Translations under genes and position numbers: made by a program | In this document: positions 53,201 through 64,000 of the stretch, one piece after another | Position numbering within the stretch: position 1 is the first letter of the stretch | How the letters are laid out: every line of letters begins with the position of its first letter | Notes under the pieces: generated by a model | Told to the model about the DNA's origin: nothing | The model's database searches: none | What the model saw: only the letters and a program-made list of their open reading frames with translations | NCBI RefSeq assembly: GCF_040869045.1 | Contig: NC_090322.1 | Span: 83,475,675 to 83,539,674, forward strand | From: Eurosta solidaginis | Taxonomy: Eukaryota > Arthropoda > Insecta > Diptera > Tephritidae | DNA: 64,000 nt | Reading direction: 5' to 3'

Positions 53201-56200
53201 CGTTTGACAACCTTTAAACAGTTTTAATAACTATCTCAAAAATTGTCGCTCTGATGCAAACAACTGATGAGTTATCTACTTAAATTTGTTGAACAAAACG
53301 ACTTACGTATTTTAAGCATGCTAACCTTTAGCCCGGTAAGCAAATTAAAAAAAAAACGCAATATGTAGGCTACACGAGAACGGAGACGTCGAGTCACCAA
53401 AACAAATGCGTTAAACAAATTCGTGCACGTTATTTATCAATTTAACTCTAGAATTAAAGGATATACAACGAGAAACAACGTTTGACAACCTTTAAACAGT
53501 TTTAATAACTATCTCAAAATTGTCGCTCTGGTGCAAACAGCTGATGAGTTATCTACTTAAATTTGTTGACAAAACGACTTACGTATTTTAAGCATGCTAA
53601 CCTTTAGCCCGGTAAGCAAATTAAAAAAAAAACGCAATATGTAGGCTACAAGAGAACGGAGACGTCGAGTAACCAAAACAAATGCGTTTAAACAAATTCG
53701 TACACGTTATTTATCAATTAAACTCTAGAATTAAAGGATATACAACGAGAAACAACGTTTGACAACCTTTAAACAGTTTTAATAACTATCTCAAAAATTG
53801 TCGCTCTGATGCAAACAACTGATGAGTTATCTACTTAAATTTGTTGAACAAAACGACTTACGTATTTTAAGCATGCTAACCTTTAGCTCGGTAAGCAAAT
53901 TAAAAAAAAACTACAATATGTAGGCTACACGAGAACGGAGACGTCAAGTACCAAAACAAATGCGTTTAAACAAATTCCTACACGTCATTTATCAATTTAA
54001 CTCTAGAATTAAAGGATATACAACGGGAAACAACGTTTGACAACCTTTAAACAGTTTTAATAACTATCTCAAAAATTGTCGCTCTGATGCAAACAACTGA
54101 TGAGTTATCTACTTAAATTTGTTGAACAAAACGACTTACGTATTTTAAGCATGCTAACCTTTAGCCCGGTAAGCAAATTAAAAAAAAAAACGCAATATGT
54201 AGGCTACACGAGACGGAGACGTCGAGTAACCAAAAAAAATGCGTTAAACAAATTCGTACACGTTATTTATCAATTTAACTCTAGAATTAAAGGATATACA
54301 ACGAGAAACAACGTTTGACAACCTTTAAACAGTTTTAATAACTATCTCAAAAATTGTCGCTCTGATGCAAACAACTGATGAGTTATCTACTTAAATTTGT
54401 TGAACAAAACGACTTACGTATTTTAAGCATGCTAACCTTTAGCCCGGTAAGCAAATTAAAAAAAAAACGCAATATGTAGGCTACAAGAGAACGGAGACGT
54501 CGAGTAACCAAAACAAATGCGTTAAACAAATTCGTACACGTTATTTATCAATTTAACTCTAAAATTAAAGGATATACAACGAGAAACAACGTTTGACAAC
54601 TCTTTAACAGTTTTAATAACTATCTCAAAAATTGTCGCTCTGATGCAAACAACTGATGAGTTATCTACTTAAATTTGTTGAACAAAACGACTTACGTATT
54701 TTAAGCATGCTAACCTCTAGCCCGGTAAGCAAATTAAAAAAAAAAAAAACGCAATATTTAGGCTACAAGAGAACGGAGACGTCGAGTAACCAAAACAAAT
54801 GCGTTAACAAATTCGTACACGTTATTTATCAATTTAACTCTACAATTAAAGGATATACAACGAGAAACAACGTTTGACAACCTTTAAACAGTTTTAATAA
54901 CTATCTCAAAAATTGTCGCTCTGATGTAAACAACTGATGAGTTATCTACTTAAATTTGTTGAACAAAACGTCTTACGTATTTTAAGCATGCTAACCTTTA
55001 GCCCGGTAAGCAAATTAAAAAAAAAAGCAATATGTAGGCTACAAGAGAACGGAGACGTCGAAAACCAAAACAAATGCGTTAACAAATTCGTACACGTTAT
55101 TTATCAATTTAACTCTAGAATTAAAGGATATACAACGAGAAACAACGTTTGACAACCTTTAAACAGTTTTAATAACTATCTCAAAAATTGTCGCTCTGAT
55201 GCAAACAACTGCTGAGTTATCTACTTAAATTTGTTGAACAAAACGACTTACGTATTTTAAACATGCTAACCTTTAGCCCGGTAAGCAAATTAAAAAAAAA
55301 CGCAATATGTAGGCTACACGAGAACGGAGACGTCAAGTAACCAAAACAAATGCGTTAAACAAATTTCTACACGTTATTTATCAATTTAACTCTAGAATTA
55401 AAGGTATACAACGAGAAACAACGTTTGACAACCTTTAAACAGTTTTAATAACTATCTCAAAAATTGTCGCTCTGATGCAAACAACTGATGAGTTATCTAC
55501 TTAAATTTGTTGAACAAAACGACTTACGTATTTTAAGCATGCTAACCTTTAGCCCGGTAAGCAAATTAAAAAAAAAACGCAATATGTAGGCTATACGAGA
55601 ACGGAGACTTCGAGTCACCAAACAAATGCGTTAAACAAATTCGTGCACGTTATTTATCAATTTAACTCTAGAATTAAAGGATATACAACGAGAAAAAACG
55701 TTTGACAACCTTTAAACAGTTTTAATAACTATCTCAAAAATTGTCGCTCTGATGCAAACAACTGATGAGTTATCTACTTAAATTTGTTGAACAAAACGAC
55801 TTACGTATTTTAAGCATGCTAACCTTTAGCCCGGTAAGCAAATTAAAAAAAAAAACGCAATATGTAAGCTACAAGAGAACGGAGACGTCGAGTAACCAAA
55901 ACAAATGCGTTAAACAAATTCGTACACGTTATTTATCAATTTAACTCTAGAATTAAAGGATATACAACGAGAAACAACGTTTGACAACCTTTAAACAGTT
56001 TTAATAACTATCTCAAAAATTGTCGCTCTGATGCAAACAACTGATGAGTTATCTACTTAAATTTGTTGAACAAAACGACTTACGTATTTTAAGCATGCTA
56101 ACCTTTAGCCCGGTAAGCAAACTAAAAAAAAAACGCAATATGAGGCTACACGAGAACGGAGACGTCGAGTAACCAAAACAAATGCGGTAAACAAATTCCT
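50280..56200. repeat. Indel-rich satellite segment
   Basis: Monomers here carry many one-base gains or losses that are rare elsewhere: gtaagacaaatt (50281), ggatataacaacg (50405), ttagccggtaag (about 50555), tcaaaattg (about 50740), tattttttagc (about 51361), ctctaaatta (about 51501), ccttttaaac (about 51821), gaacaaaaacg (about 51903), cccgggtaag (about 52778), ttgacaaaacg (about 53013 and 53566), gcgtttaaac (about 53684 and 53962), gagacggag (about 54211), gcgttaacaaat (about 54802 and 55076) and aaggtatac (about 55402). Most lie in homopolymers or short runs. They could be assembly or sequencing error, or a stretch that is less homogenised. Confidence 0.7.
51340..53060. repeat. Local dimer alternation (acggctta type / aaacatgc type)
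   Basis: The variant aaaacggcttacg with tatttttagc occurs at about 51352, 51631, 52190 and 52745. Between the later ones lie monomers with tattttaaacatgc (about 51925, 52480 and 53036). The last three members alternate at about 556-559 bp, implying a local two-monomer unit. The same acggctta variant also occurs at about 49.69 kb. Confidence 0.65.
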
Positions 56201-56559
56201 ATACGTTATTTATCAATTTAACTCTAGAATTAAAGGATATACAACGAGAAACAACGTTTGACAACCTTTAAACAGTTTTAATAACTATCTCAAAAATTGT
56301 CGCTCTGATGCAAACAACTGATGAGTTATCTACTTAAATTTGTTGAACAAAACGACTTACGTATTTTAAGCATGCTAACCTTTAGCCCGGTAAGCAAATT
56401 AAAAAAAAAACGCAATATGTAGGCTACACGAGAACGGAGACGTCGAGTAACCAAAACAAATGCGTTAAACAAATTCCTACACGTTATTTATCAATTTAAC
56501 TCTAGAATTAAAGGATATACAACGAGAAACAACGTTTGACAACCTTTAAACAGTTTTAA

Positions 56560-59500
56560 TAACTATCTCAAAAATTGTCGCTCTGATGCAAACAACTGCT
56601 GAGTTATCTACTCAAATTTGTTGAACAAAACGACTTACGTATTTTAAACATGCTAACCTTTAGCCCGGTAAGCAAATTAAAAAAAAACGCAATATGTAGG
56701 CTACACGAGAACGGAGACGTCGAGTAACCAAAACAAATGCGTTAAACAAATTCGTACACGTTATTTATCAATTTAACTCTAGAATTAAAGGATATACAAC
56801 GAGAAACAACGTTTGACAACCTTTAAACAGTTTTAATAACTATCTCAAAAATTGTCGCTCTGATGCAAACAACTGATGAGTTATCTACTTAAATTTGTTG
56901 AACAAAACGACTTACGTATTTTAAGCATGCTAACCTTTAGCCCGGTAAACAAATTAAAAAAAAAACGCAATATGTAGGCTACACGAGAACGGAGACGTCG
57001 AGTAACCAAAACAAATGCGTTAAACAAATTCCTACACGTTATTTATCAATTTAACTCTAGAATTAAAGGATATACAACGAATAACAATGTTTGACAACCT
57101 TTAAATAGTTTTAATAACTATCTCAAAAATTGTCGCTCTGATGGAAACAACTGCTGAGTTATCTACTCAAATTTGTTGAACAAAACGACTTACGTATTTT
57201 AAGCATGCTAACCTTTAGCCCGGTAAGCAAATTAAAAAAAAAACGCAATATGTAGGCTACACGAGAACGGAGACGTCGAGTAACCAAAACAAATGCGTTA
57301 AACAAATTCCTACACGTTATTTATAAATTTAACTCTAGAATTAAAGGATATACAACGAGAAACAACGTTTGACAACCTTTAAACAGTTTTAATAACTATC
57401 TCAAAAATTGTCGCTCTGATGCAAACAACTGATGAGTTATCTATTTAAATTTGTTGAACAAAACGACTTACGTATTTTAAGCATGCTAACCTTTAGCCCG
57501 GTAAGCAAATTAAAAAAAAAAACGCAATATGTAGGCTACACGAGAGCGGAGACGTCGTGTAACCAAAACAAATGCGTTAAAGAAATTCGTACACGTTATT
57601 TATCAATTTAACTCTAAAATTAAAGGATATACAACGAGAAACAACGTTTGACAACCTTTAAACAGTTTTAATAACTATCTCAAAAATTGTCGCTCTGATG
57701 CAAACAACTGATGAGTTATCTACTTAAATTTGTTGAACAAAACGACTTACGTATTTTAAGCATGCTAACCTTTAGCCCGGTAAGCAAATTAAAAAAAAAA
57801 CGCAATATGTAGGCTACACGAGAACGGAGACGTCGAGTAACCAAAACAAATGCGTTAAACAAATTCCTACACGTTATTTATCAATTTAACTCTAGAATTA
57901 AAGGATATACAATGAGAAACAACGTTTGACAACCTTTAAACAGTTTTAATAACTATCTCAAAAATTGTCGCTCTGATGCAAACAACTGATGAGTTATCTA
58001 CTTAAATTTGTTGAACAAAACGACTTACGTATTTTAAGCATGCTAACCTTTAGTCCGGTAAGCAAATTAAAAAAAAAACGCAATATGTAGGCTACACGAG
58101 AACGGAGACGTCGAGTAACCAAAACAAATGCTTTAAACAAATTCCTACACGTTATTTATCAATTTAACTCTAGAATTAAAGGATATACAACGAGAAACAA
58201 CGTTTGACAACCTTTAAACAGTTTTAATAACTATCTCAAAAATTGTCGCTCTGATGCAAACAACTGATGAGTTATCTACTTAAATTTGTTGAACAAAACG
58301 ACTTACGTATTTTAAGCATGCTAACCTTTAGCCCGGTAAGCAAATTAAAAAAAAAACGCAATATGTAGGCTACACGAGAACGGAGACGTCGAGTAACCAA
58401 AACAAATGCGTTAAACAAATTCGTACACGTTATTTATCAATTTAACTCTAGAATTAAAGGATATACAACGAGAAACAACGTTTGACAACCTTTAAACAGT
58501 TTTAATAACTATCTCAAAAATTGTCGCTCTGATGCAAACAACTGCTGAGTTATCTACTCAAATTTGTTGAACAAAACGACTTCCGTATTTAAAACATGCT
58601 AACCTTTAGCCCGGTAAGCAAATTAAAAAAAAAACGCAATATGTAGGCTACACGAGAACGGAGACGTCGAGTAACCAAAACAAATGCGTTAAACAAATTC
58701 GTACACGTTATTTATCAATTTAACTCTAGAATTAAAGGATATACAACGAGAAACAACGTTTGACAACCTTTAAACAGTTTTAATAACTATCTCAAAAATT
58801 GTCGCTCTGATGCAAACAACTGATGAGTTATCTACTTAAATTTGTTGAACAAAACGACTTACGTATTTTAAGCATGCTAACCTTTAGCCCGGTAAGCAAA
58901 TTAAAAAAAAAAACGCAATATGTAGGCTACACGAGAACGGAGACGTCGAGTAACCAAAACAAATGCGTTAAACAAATTCCTACACGTTATTTATCAATTT
59001 AACTCTAGAATTAAAGGATATACAACGAGTAACAACGTTTGACAACCTTTAAATAGTTTTAATAACTATCTCAAAAATTGTCGCTCTGATGGAAACAACT
59101 GCTGAGTTATCTACTCAAATTTGTTGAACAAAACGACTTACGTATTTTAAGCATGCTAACCTTTAGCCCGGTAAGCAAATTAAAAAAAAACCCAATATGT
59201 AGGCTACACGAGAACGGAGACGTCGAGTAACCAAAACAAATGCGTTAAACAAATTCCTACACGTTATTTATCAATTTAACTCTAGAATTAAAGGATATAC
59301 AACGAGAAACAACGTTTGACAACCTTTAAACAGTTTTAATAACTATCTCAAAAATTGTCGCTCTGATGCAAACAACTGATGAGTTATCTACTCAAATTTG
59401 TTGAACAAAACGACTTACGTATTTTAAGCATGCTAACCTTTAGCCCGGTAAGCAAATTAAAAAAAAAAACGCAATATGTAGGCTACACGAGAGCGGAGAC

Positions 59501-62120
59501 GTCGTGTAACCAAAACAAATGCGTTAAACAAATTCGTACACGTTATTTATCAATTTAACTCTAGAATTAAAGGATATACAACGAGAAACAACGTTTGACA
59601 ACCTTTAAACAGTTTTAATAACTATCTCAAAAATTGTCGCTCTGATGCAAACAACTGATGAGTTATCTACTTAAATTTGTTGAACAAAACGACTTACGTA
59701 TTTTAAGCATGCTAACCTTTAGCCCGGTAAACAAATTAAAAAAAAAACGCAATATGTAGGCTACACGAGAACGGAGACGTCGAGTAACCAAAACAAATGC
59801 GTTAAACAAATTCCTACACGTTATTTATCAATTTAACTCTAGAATTAAAGGATATACAACGAATAACAATGTTTGACAACCTTTAAATAGTTTTAATAAC
59901 TATCTCAAAAATTGTCGCTCTGATGGAAACAACTGCTGAGTTATCTACTCAAATTTGTTGAACAAAACGACTTACGTATTTTAAGCATGCTAACCTTTAG
60001 CCCGGTAAGCAAATTAAAAAAAAAACGCAATATGTAGGCTACACGAGAACGGAGACGTCGAGTAACCAAAACAAATGCGTTAAACAAATTCCTACACGTT
60101 ATTTATCAATTTAACTCTAGAATTAAAGGATATACAACGAGAAACAACGTTTGACAACCTTTAAACAGTTTTAATAACTATCTTAAAAATTGTCGCTCTG
60201 ATGCAAACAACTGATGAGTTATCTACTTAAATTTGTTGAACAAAACGACTTACGTATTTTAAGCATGCTAACCTTTAGCCCGGTAAGCAAATTAAAAAAA
60301 AAAACGCAATATGTAGGCTACACGAGAGCGGAGACGTCGTGTAACCAAAACAAATGCGTTAAAGAAATTCGTACACGTTATTTATCAATTTAACTCTAGA
60401 ATTAAAGGATATACAACGAGAAAGAACGTTTGACAACCTTTAAACAGTTTTAATAACTATCTCAAAAATTGTCGCTCTGATGCAAACAACTGATGAGTTA
60501 TCTACTTAAATTTGTTGAACAAAACGACTTACGTATTTTAAGCATGCTAACCTTTAGCCCGGTAAGCAAATTAAAAAAAAAACGCAATATGTAGGCTACA
60601 CGAGAACGGAGACGTCGAGTAACCAAAACAAATGCGTTAAACAAATTCCTACACGTTATTTATCAATTTAACTCTAGAATTAGAGGATATACAATGAGAA
60701 ACAACGTTTGACAACCTTTAAACAGTTTTAATAACTATCTCAAAAATTGTCGCTCTGATGCAAACAACTGATGAGTTATCTACTTAAATTTGTTGATCAA
60801 AACGACTTACGTATTTTAAGCATGCTAACCTTTAGTCCGGTAAGCAAATTAAAAAAAAAACGCAATATGTAGGCTACACGAGAACGGAGACGTCGAGTAA
60901 CCAAAACAAATGCTTTAAACAAATTCCTACAAGTTATTTATCAATTTAACTCTAGAATTAAAGGATATACAACGAGAAACAACGTTTGACAACCTTTAAA
61001 CAGTTTTAATAACTATCTCAAAAATTGTCGCTCTGATGCAAACAACTGATGAGTTATCTACTTAAATTTGTTGAACAAAACGACTTACGTATTTTAAGCA
61101 TGCTAACCTTTAGCCCGGTAAGCAAATTAAAAAAAAAACGCAATATGTAGGCTACACGAGAACGGAGACGTCGAGTAACCAAAACAAATGCTTTAAACAA
61201 ATTCCTACACGTTATTTATCAATTTAACTCTAGAATTAAAGGATATACAACGAGAAACAACGTTTGACAACCTTTAAACAGTTTTAATAACTATCTCAAA
61301 AATTGTCGCTCTGATGCAAACAACTGCTGAGTTATCTACTCAAATTTGTTGAACAAAACGACTTACGTATTTTAAACATGCTAACCTTTAGCCCGGTAAG
61401 CAAATTAAAAAAAAACGCAATATGTAGGCTACACGAGAACGGAGACGTCGAGTAACCAAAACAAATGCGTTAAACAAATTCGTACACGTTATTTATCAAT
61501 TTAACTCTAGAATTAAAGGATATACAACGAGAAACAACGTTTGACAACCTTTAAACAGTTTTAATAACTATCTCAAAAATTGTCGCTCTGATGCAAACTA
61601 CTGATGAGTTATCTACTTAAATTTGTTGAACAAAACGACTTACGTATTTTAAGCATGCTAACCTTTAGCCCGGTAAGCAAATTAAAAAAAAAAACGCAAT
61701 ATGTAGGCTACACGAGAACGGAGACGTCGAGTAACCAAAACAAATGCGTTAAACAAATTCCTACACGTTATTTATCAATTTAACTCTAGAATTAAAGGAT
61801 ATACAACGAGTAACAACGTTTGACAACCTTTAAATAGTTTTAATAACTATCTCAAAAATTGTCGCTCTGATGGAAACAACTGCTGAGTTATCTACTCAAA
61901 TTTGTTGAACAAAACGACTTACGTATTTTAAGCATGCTAACCTTTAGCCCGGTAAGCAAATTAAAAAAAAACGCAATATGTAGGCTACACGAGAACGGAG
62001 ACGTCGAGTAACCAAAACAAATGCGTTAAACAAATTCCTACACGTTATTTATCAATTTAACTCTAGAATTAAAGGATATACAACGAGAAACAACGTTTGA
62101 CAACCTTTAAACAGTTTTAA
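56560..62120. repeat. 10-monomer higher-order repeat, period ~2782 bp
   Basis: The variant gacgtcgtgtaacc occurs at 57553, 59500, 60335 and 62281, with spacings 1947, 835 and 1946. It therefore recurs as pairs at 2782 and 2781 bp. cgaataacaatg (about 57079/59861), ggaaacaactgctg (about 57144/59926 and 59093/61873), aatgagaaac (57911/60692) and tgctttaaac (about 58130/60912) follow the same offset. Further aatgagaaac and cgtcgtg copies near 62.3-62.6 kb suggest the unit continues in part. Copies are slightly more diverged than in the 3.05- and 4.95-kb duplications. Confidence 0.82.
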
Positions 62121-64000
62121 TAACTATCTCAAAAATTGTCGCTCTGATCCAAACAACTGATGAGTTATCTACTCAAATTTGTTGAACAAAACGACTTACG
62201 TATTTTAAGCATGCTAACCTTTAGCCCGGTAAGCAAATTAAAAAAAAAAACGCAATATGTAGGCTACACGAGAGCGGAGACGTCGTGTAACCAAAACAAA
62301 TGCGTTAAACAAATTCGTACACGTTATTTATCAATTTAACTCTAGAATTAAAGGATATACAACGAGAAACAACGTTTGACAACCTTTAAACAGCTTTAAT
62401 AACTATCTCAAAAATTGCCGCTCTGATGCAAACAACTGATGAGTTATCTACTTAAATTTGTTGAACAAAACGACTTACGTATTTTAAGCATGCTAACCTT
62501 TAGCCCGGTAAGCAAATTAAAAAAAAAAAACGCAATATCTAGGCTACACGAGAACGGAGACGTCGAGTAACCAAAACAAATGCGTTAAACAAATTCCTAC
62601 ACGTTATTTATCAATTTAACTCTAGAATTAAAGGATATACAATGAGAAACAACGTTTGACAACCTTTAAACAGTTTTAATAACTATCTCAAAAATTGTCG
62701 CTCTGATGCAAACAACTGATGAGTTATCTACTTAAATTTGTTGAACAAAACGACTTACGTATTTTAAGCATGCTAGCCTTTAGTCCGGTAAGCAAATTAA
62801 AAAAAAAACGCAATATGTAGGCTACACGAGAACGGAGACATCGAGTAACCAAAACAAAAGCGTTAAACAAATTCCTACACGTTATTTATCAATTTAACTC
62901 TAGAATTAAAGGATATACAACGAGAAACAACGTTTGACAACCTTTAAACAGTTTTAATAACTATCTCAAAAATTGTCGCTCTGATGCAAACAACTGATGA
63001 GTTATCTACTTAAATTTGTTGAACAAAACGACTTACATATTTTAAGAATGCTAACCTTTAGCCCGGTAAGCAAATTAAAAAAAAAACGCAATATGTAGGC
63101 TACACGAGAACGGAGACATCGAGTAACCAAAACATATGCGTTTAACAAATTCGTACACGTTATTTATCAATTTAACTCTAGAATTAAAGGATATACAACG
63201 AGAAACAACGTTTGACAACCTTTAAACAGTTTTAATAACTATCTCAAAAATTGTCGCTCTGATGCAAACAACTGATGAGTTATCTACTTAAATTTGTTGA
63301 ACAAAACGACTTACGTATTTTAAGCATGTTAACCTTTAGTCCGGTAAGCAAATTAAAAAAAAAACGCAATATGTAGGCTACACGAGAACGGAGACGTCGA
63401 GTAACCAAAACAAATGCGTTAAACAAATTCCTACACGTTATTTATCAATTTAACTCTAGAATTAAAGTATATACAACGAGAAACAACGTTTGACAACCTT
63501 TAAACAGTTTTAATAACTATCTCAAAAATTGTCGCTCTGATGCAAACAACTGATGAGTTATCTACTTAAATTTGTTGAACAAAACGACTGACGTATTTTA
63601 AGCATGCTAACCTTTAGCCCGGTAAGCAAATTAAAAAAAAAAACGCAATATGTAGGCTACACGAGAGCGGAGACGTCGAGTAACCAAAACAAATGCGTTA
63701 AACAAATTCGTACACGTTATTTATCAATTTAACTCTAGAATTAAAGGATATACAACGAGAAACAACGTTTGACAACCTTTAAACAGTTTTAATAACTATC
63801 TCAAAAATTGTCGCTCTGATGCAAACAACTGATGAGTTATCTACTTAAATTTGTTGAACAAAACGACTTACGTATTTTAAGCATGCTAACATTTAGCCCG
63901 GTAAGCAAATTAAAAAAAAAACGCAATATGTAGGCTACACGAGAACGGAGACGTCGAGTAACCAAAACAAATGCGTTAAACAAATTCCTACACGTTATTT

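Larger units (their letters stand above)
37329..64000. repeat. Right satellite array, same monomer, ~96 copies
   Basis: The same ~278-bp satellite resumes at aaaaacgcaatatg immediately after the insertion, in the orientation and monomer phase of the left array, and runs to the window edge. It carries the same polymorphisms as the left array. It also has some variants I saw mainly here, for example gagtcacc with attcgtgcac, aaggttatac, and a 49-bp internal deletion. It includes a long near-identical duplication (39.7-49.7 kb), an indel-rich stretch (50.3-56.2 kb) and a 10-monomer repeat (56.6-62.1 kb). I see no gene, RNA gene or unique sequence in it. Confidence 0.98.

Noticed and set aside
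1..64000. rDNA intergenic spacer repeats or histone cluster
   Set aside because: No rRNA, histone or promoter-like segment appears anywhere in the window.

Overview
This window is almost entirely one AT-rich satellite DNA. A monomer of about 278 bp (277-280 bp in most copies) is repeated head-to-tail in a single orientation, roughly 220 times, from base 1 to the end. The only break is one 2.69-kb insertion at 34643-37328. I find no gene supportable as protein-coding, and no rRNA or tRNA. The only open frames are 60-93 codons long. Nearly all fall in the same place in the monomer, where A-tract length happens to leave a frame open.

The organism is a eukaryote and most probably a fly (Diptera). 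The insertion carries sequence styles I associate from memory with non-coding repeats of Drosophila and tephritid flies: a gtgggcgtgg module, a ttatcgtgttaacgg stretch running into a CGGA microsatellite, and a gttcgg/ccgaac hairpin near one end. I cannot name the species. The setting is heterochromatin of the pericentromeric, sex-chromosomal or similar kind.

Layout. 1-34642 is the left array, with about 124 monomers. 34643-37328 is a non-autonomous repetitive element inserted in the A-tract of one monomer and flanked by a possible AAAAAC target duplication. It contains a 130-bp tandem array (about 34751-36015), then a degenerate repeat of about 150 bp (36120-37190), then a short microsatellite and a 3' inverted repeat. 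37329-64000 is the right array, with about 96 monomers, continuing the same monomer in phase and orientation.

The satellite is organised above the monomer level. Shared private variants reveal segmental duplications with offsets of 1945 bp (7 monomers, 1-3.2 kb), 2500 bp (9 monomers, 7.8-12.4 kb), 556/1112/2223 bp (2, 4 and 8 monomers, 18.2-21.3 kb), 3047 bp (11 monomers, 21.3-27.4 kb), 4955 bp (18 monomers, 39.7-49.7 kb) and 2782 bp (10 monomers, 56.6-62.1 kb). The period changes along the array, so this looks like repeated local unequal exchange or replication-based amplification rather than one fixed higher-order unit.

The monomer has its own fine structure: three ACAAC motifs exactly 10 bp apart, an A-tract of about 7-13 bases, and several short palindromes. 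A 10-bp deletion allele removes exactly one ACAAC phase. Between about 50.3 and 56.2 kb single-base insertions and deletions are unusually dense, which suggests consensus error in the assembly or a less homogenised stretch. I saw no convincing new gene system. The notable content is satellite architecture.
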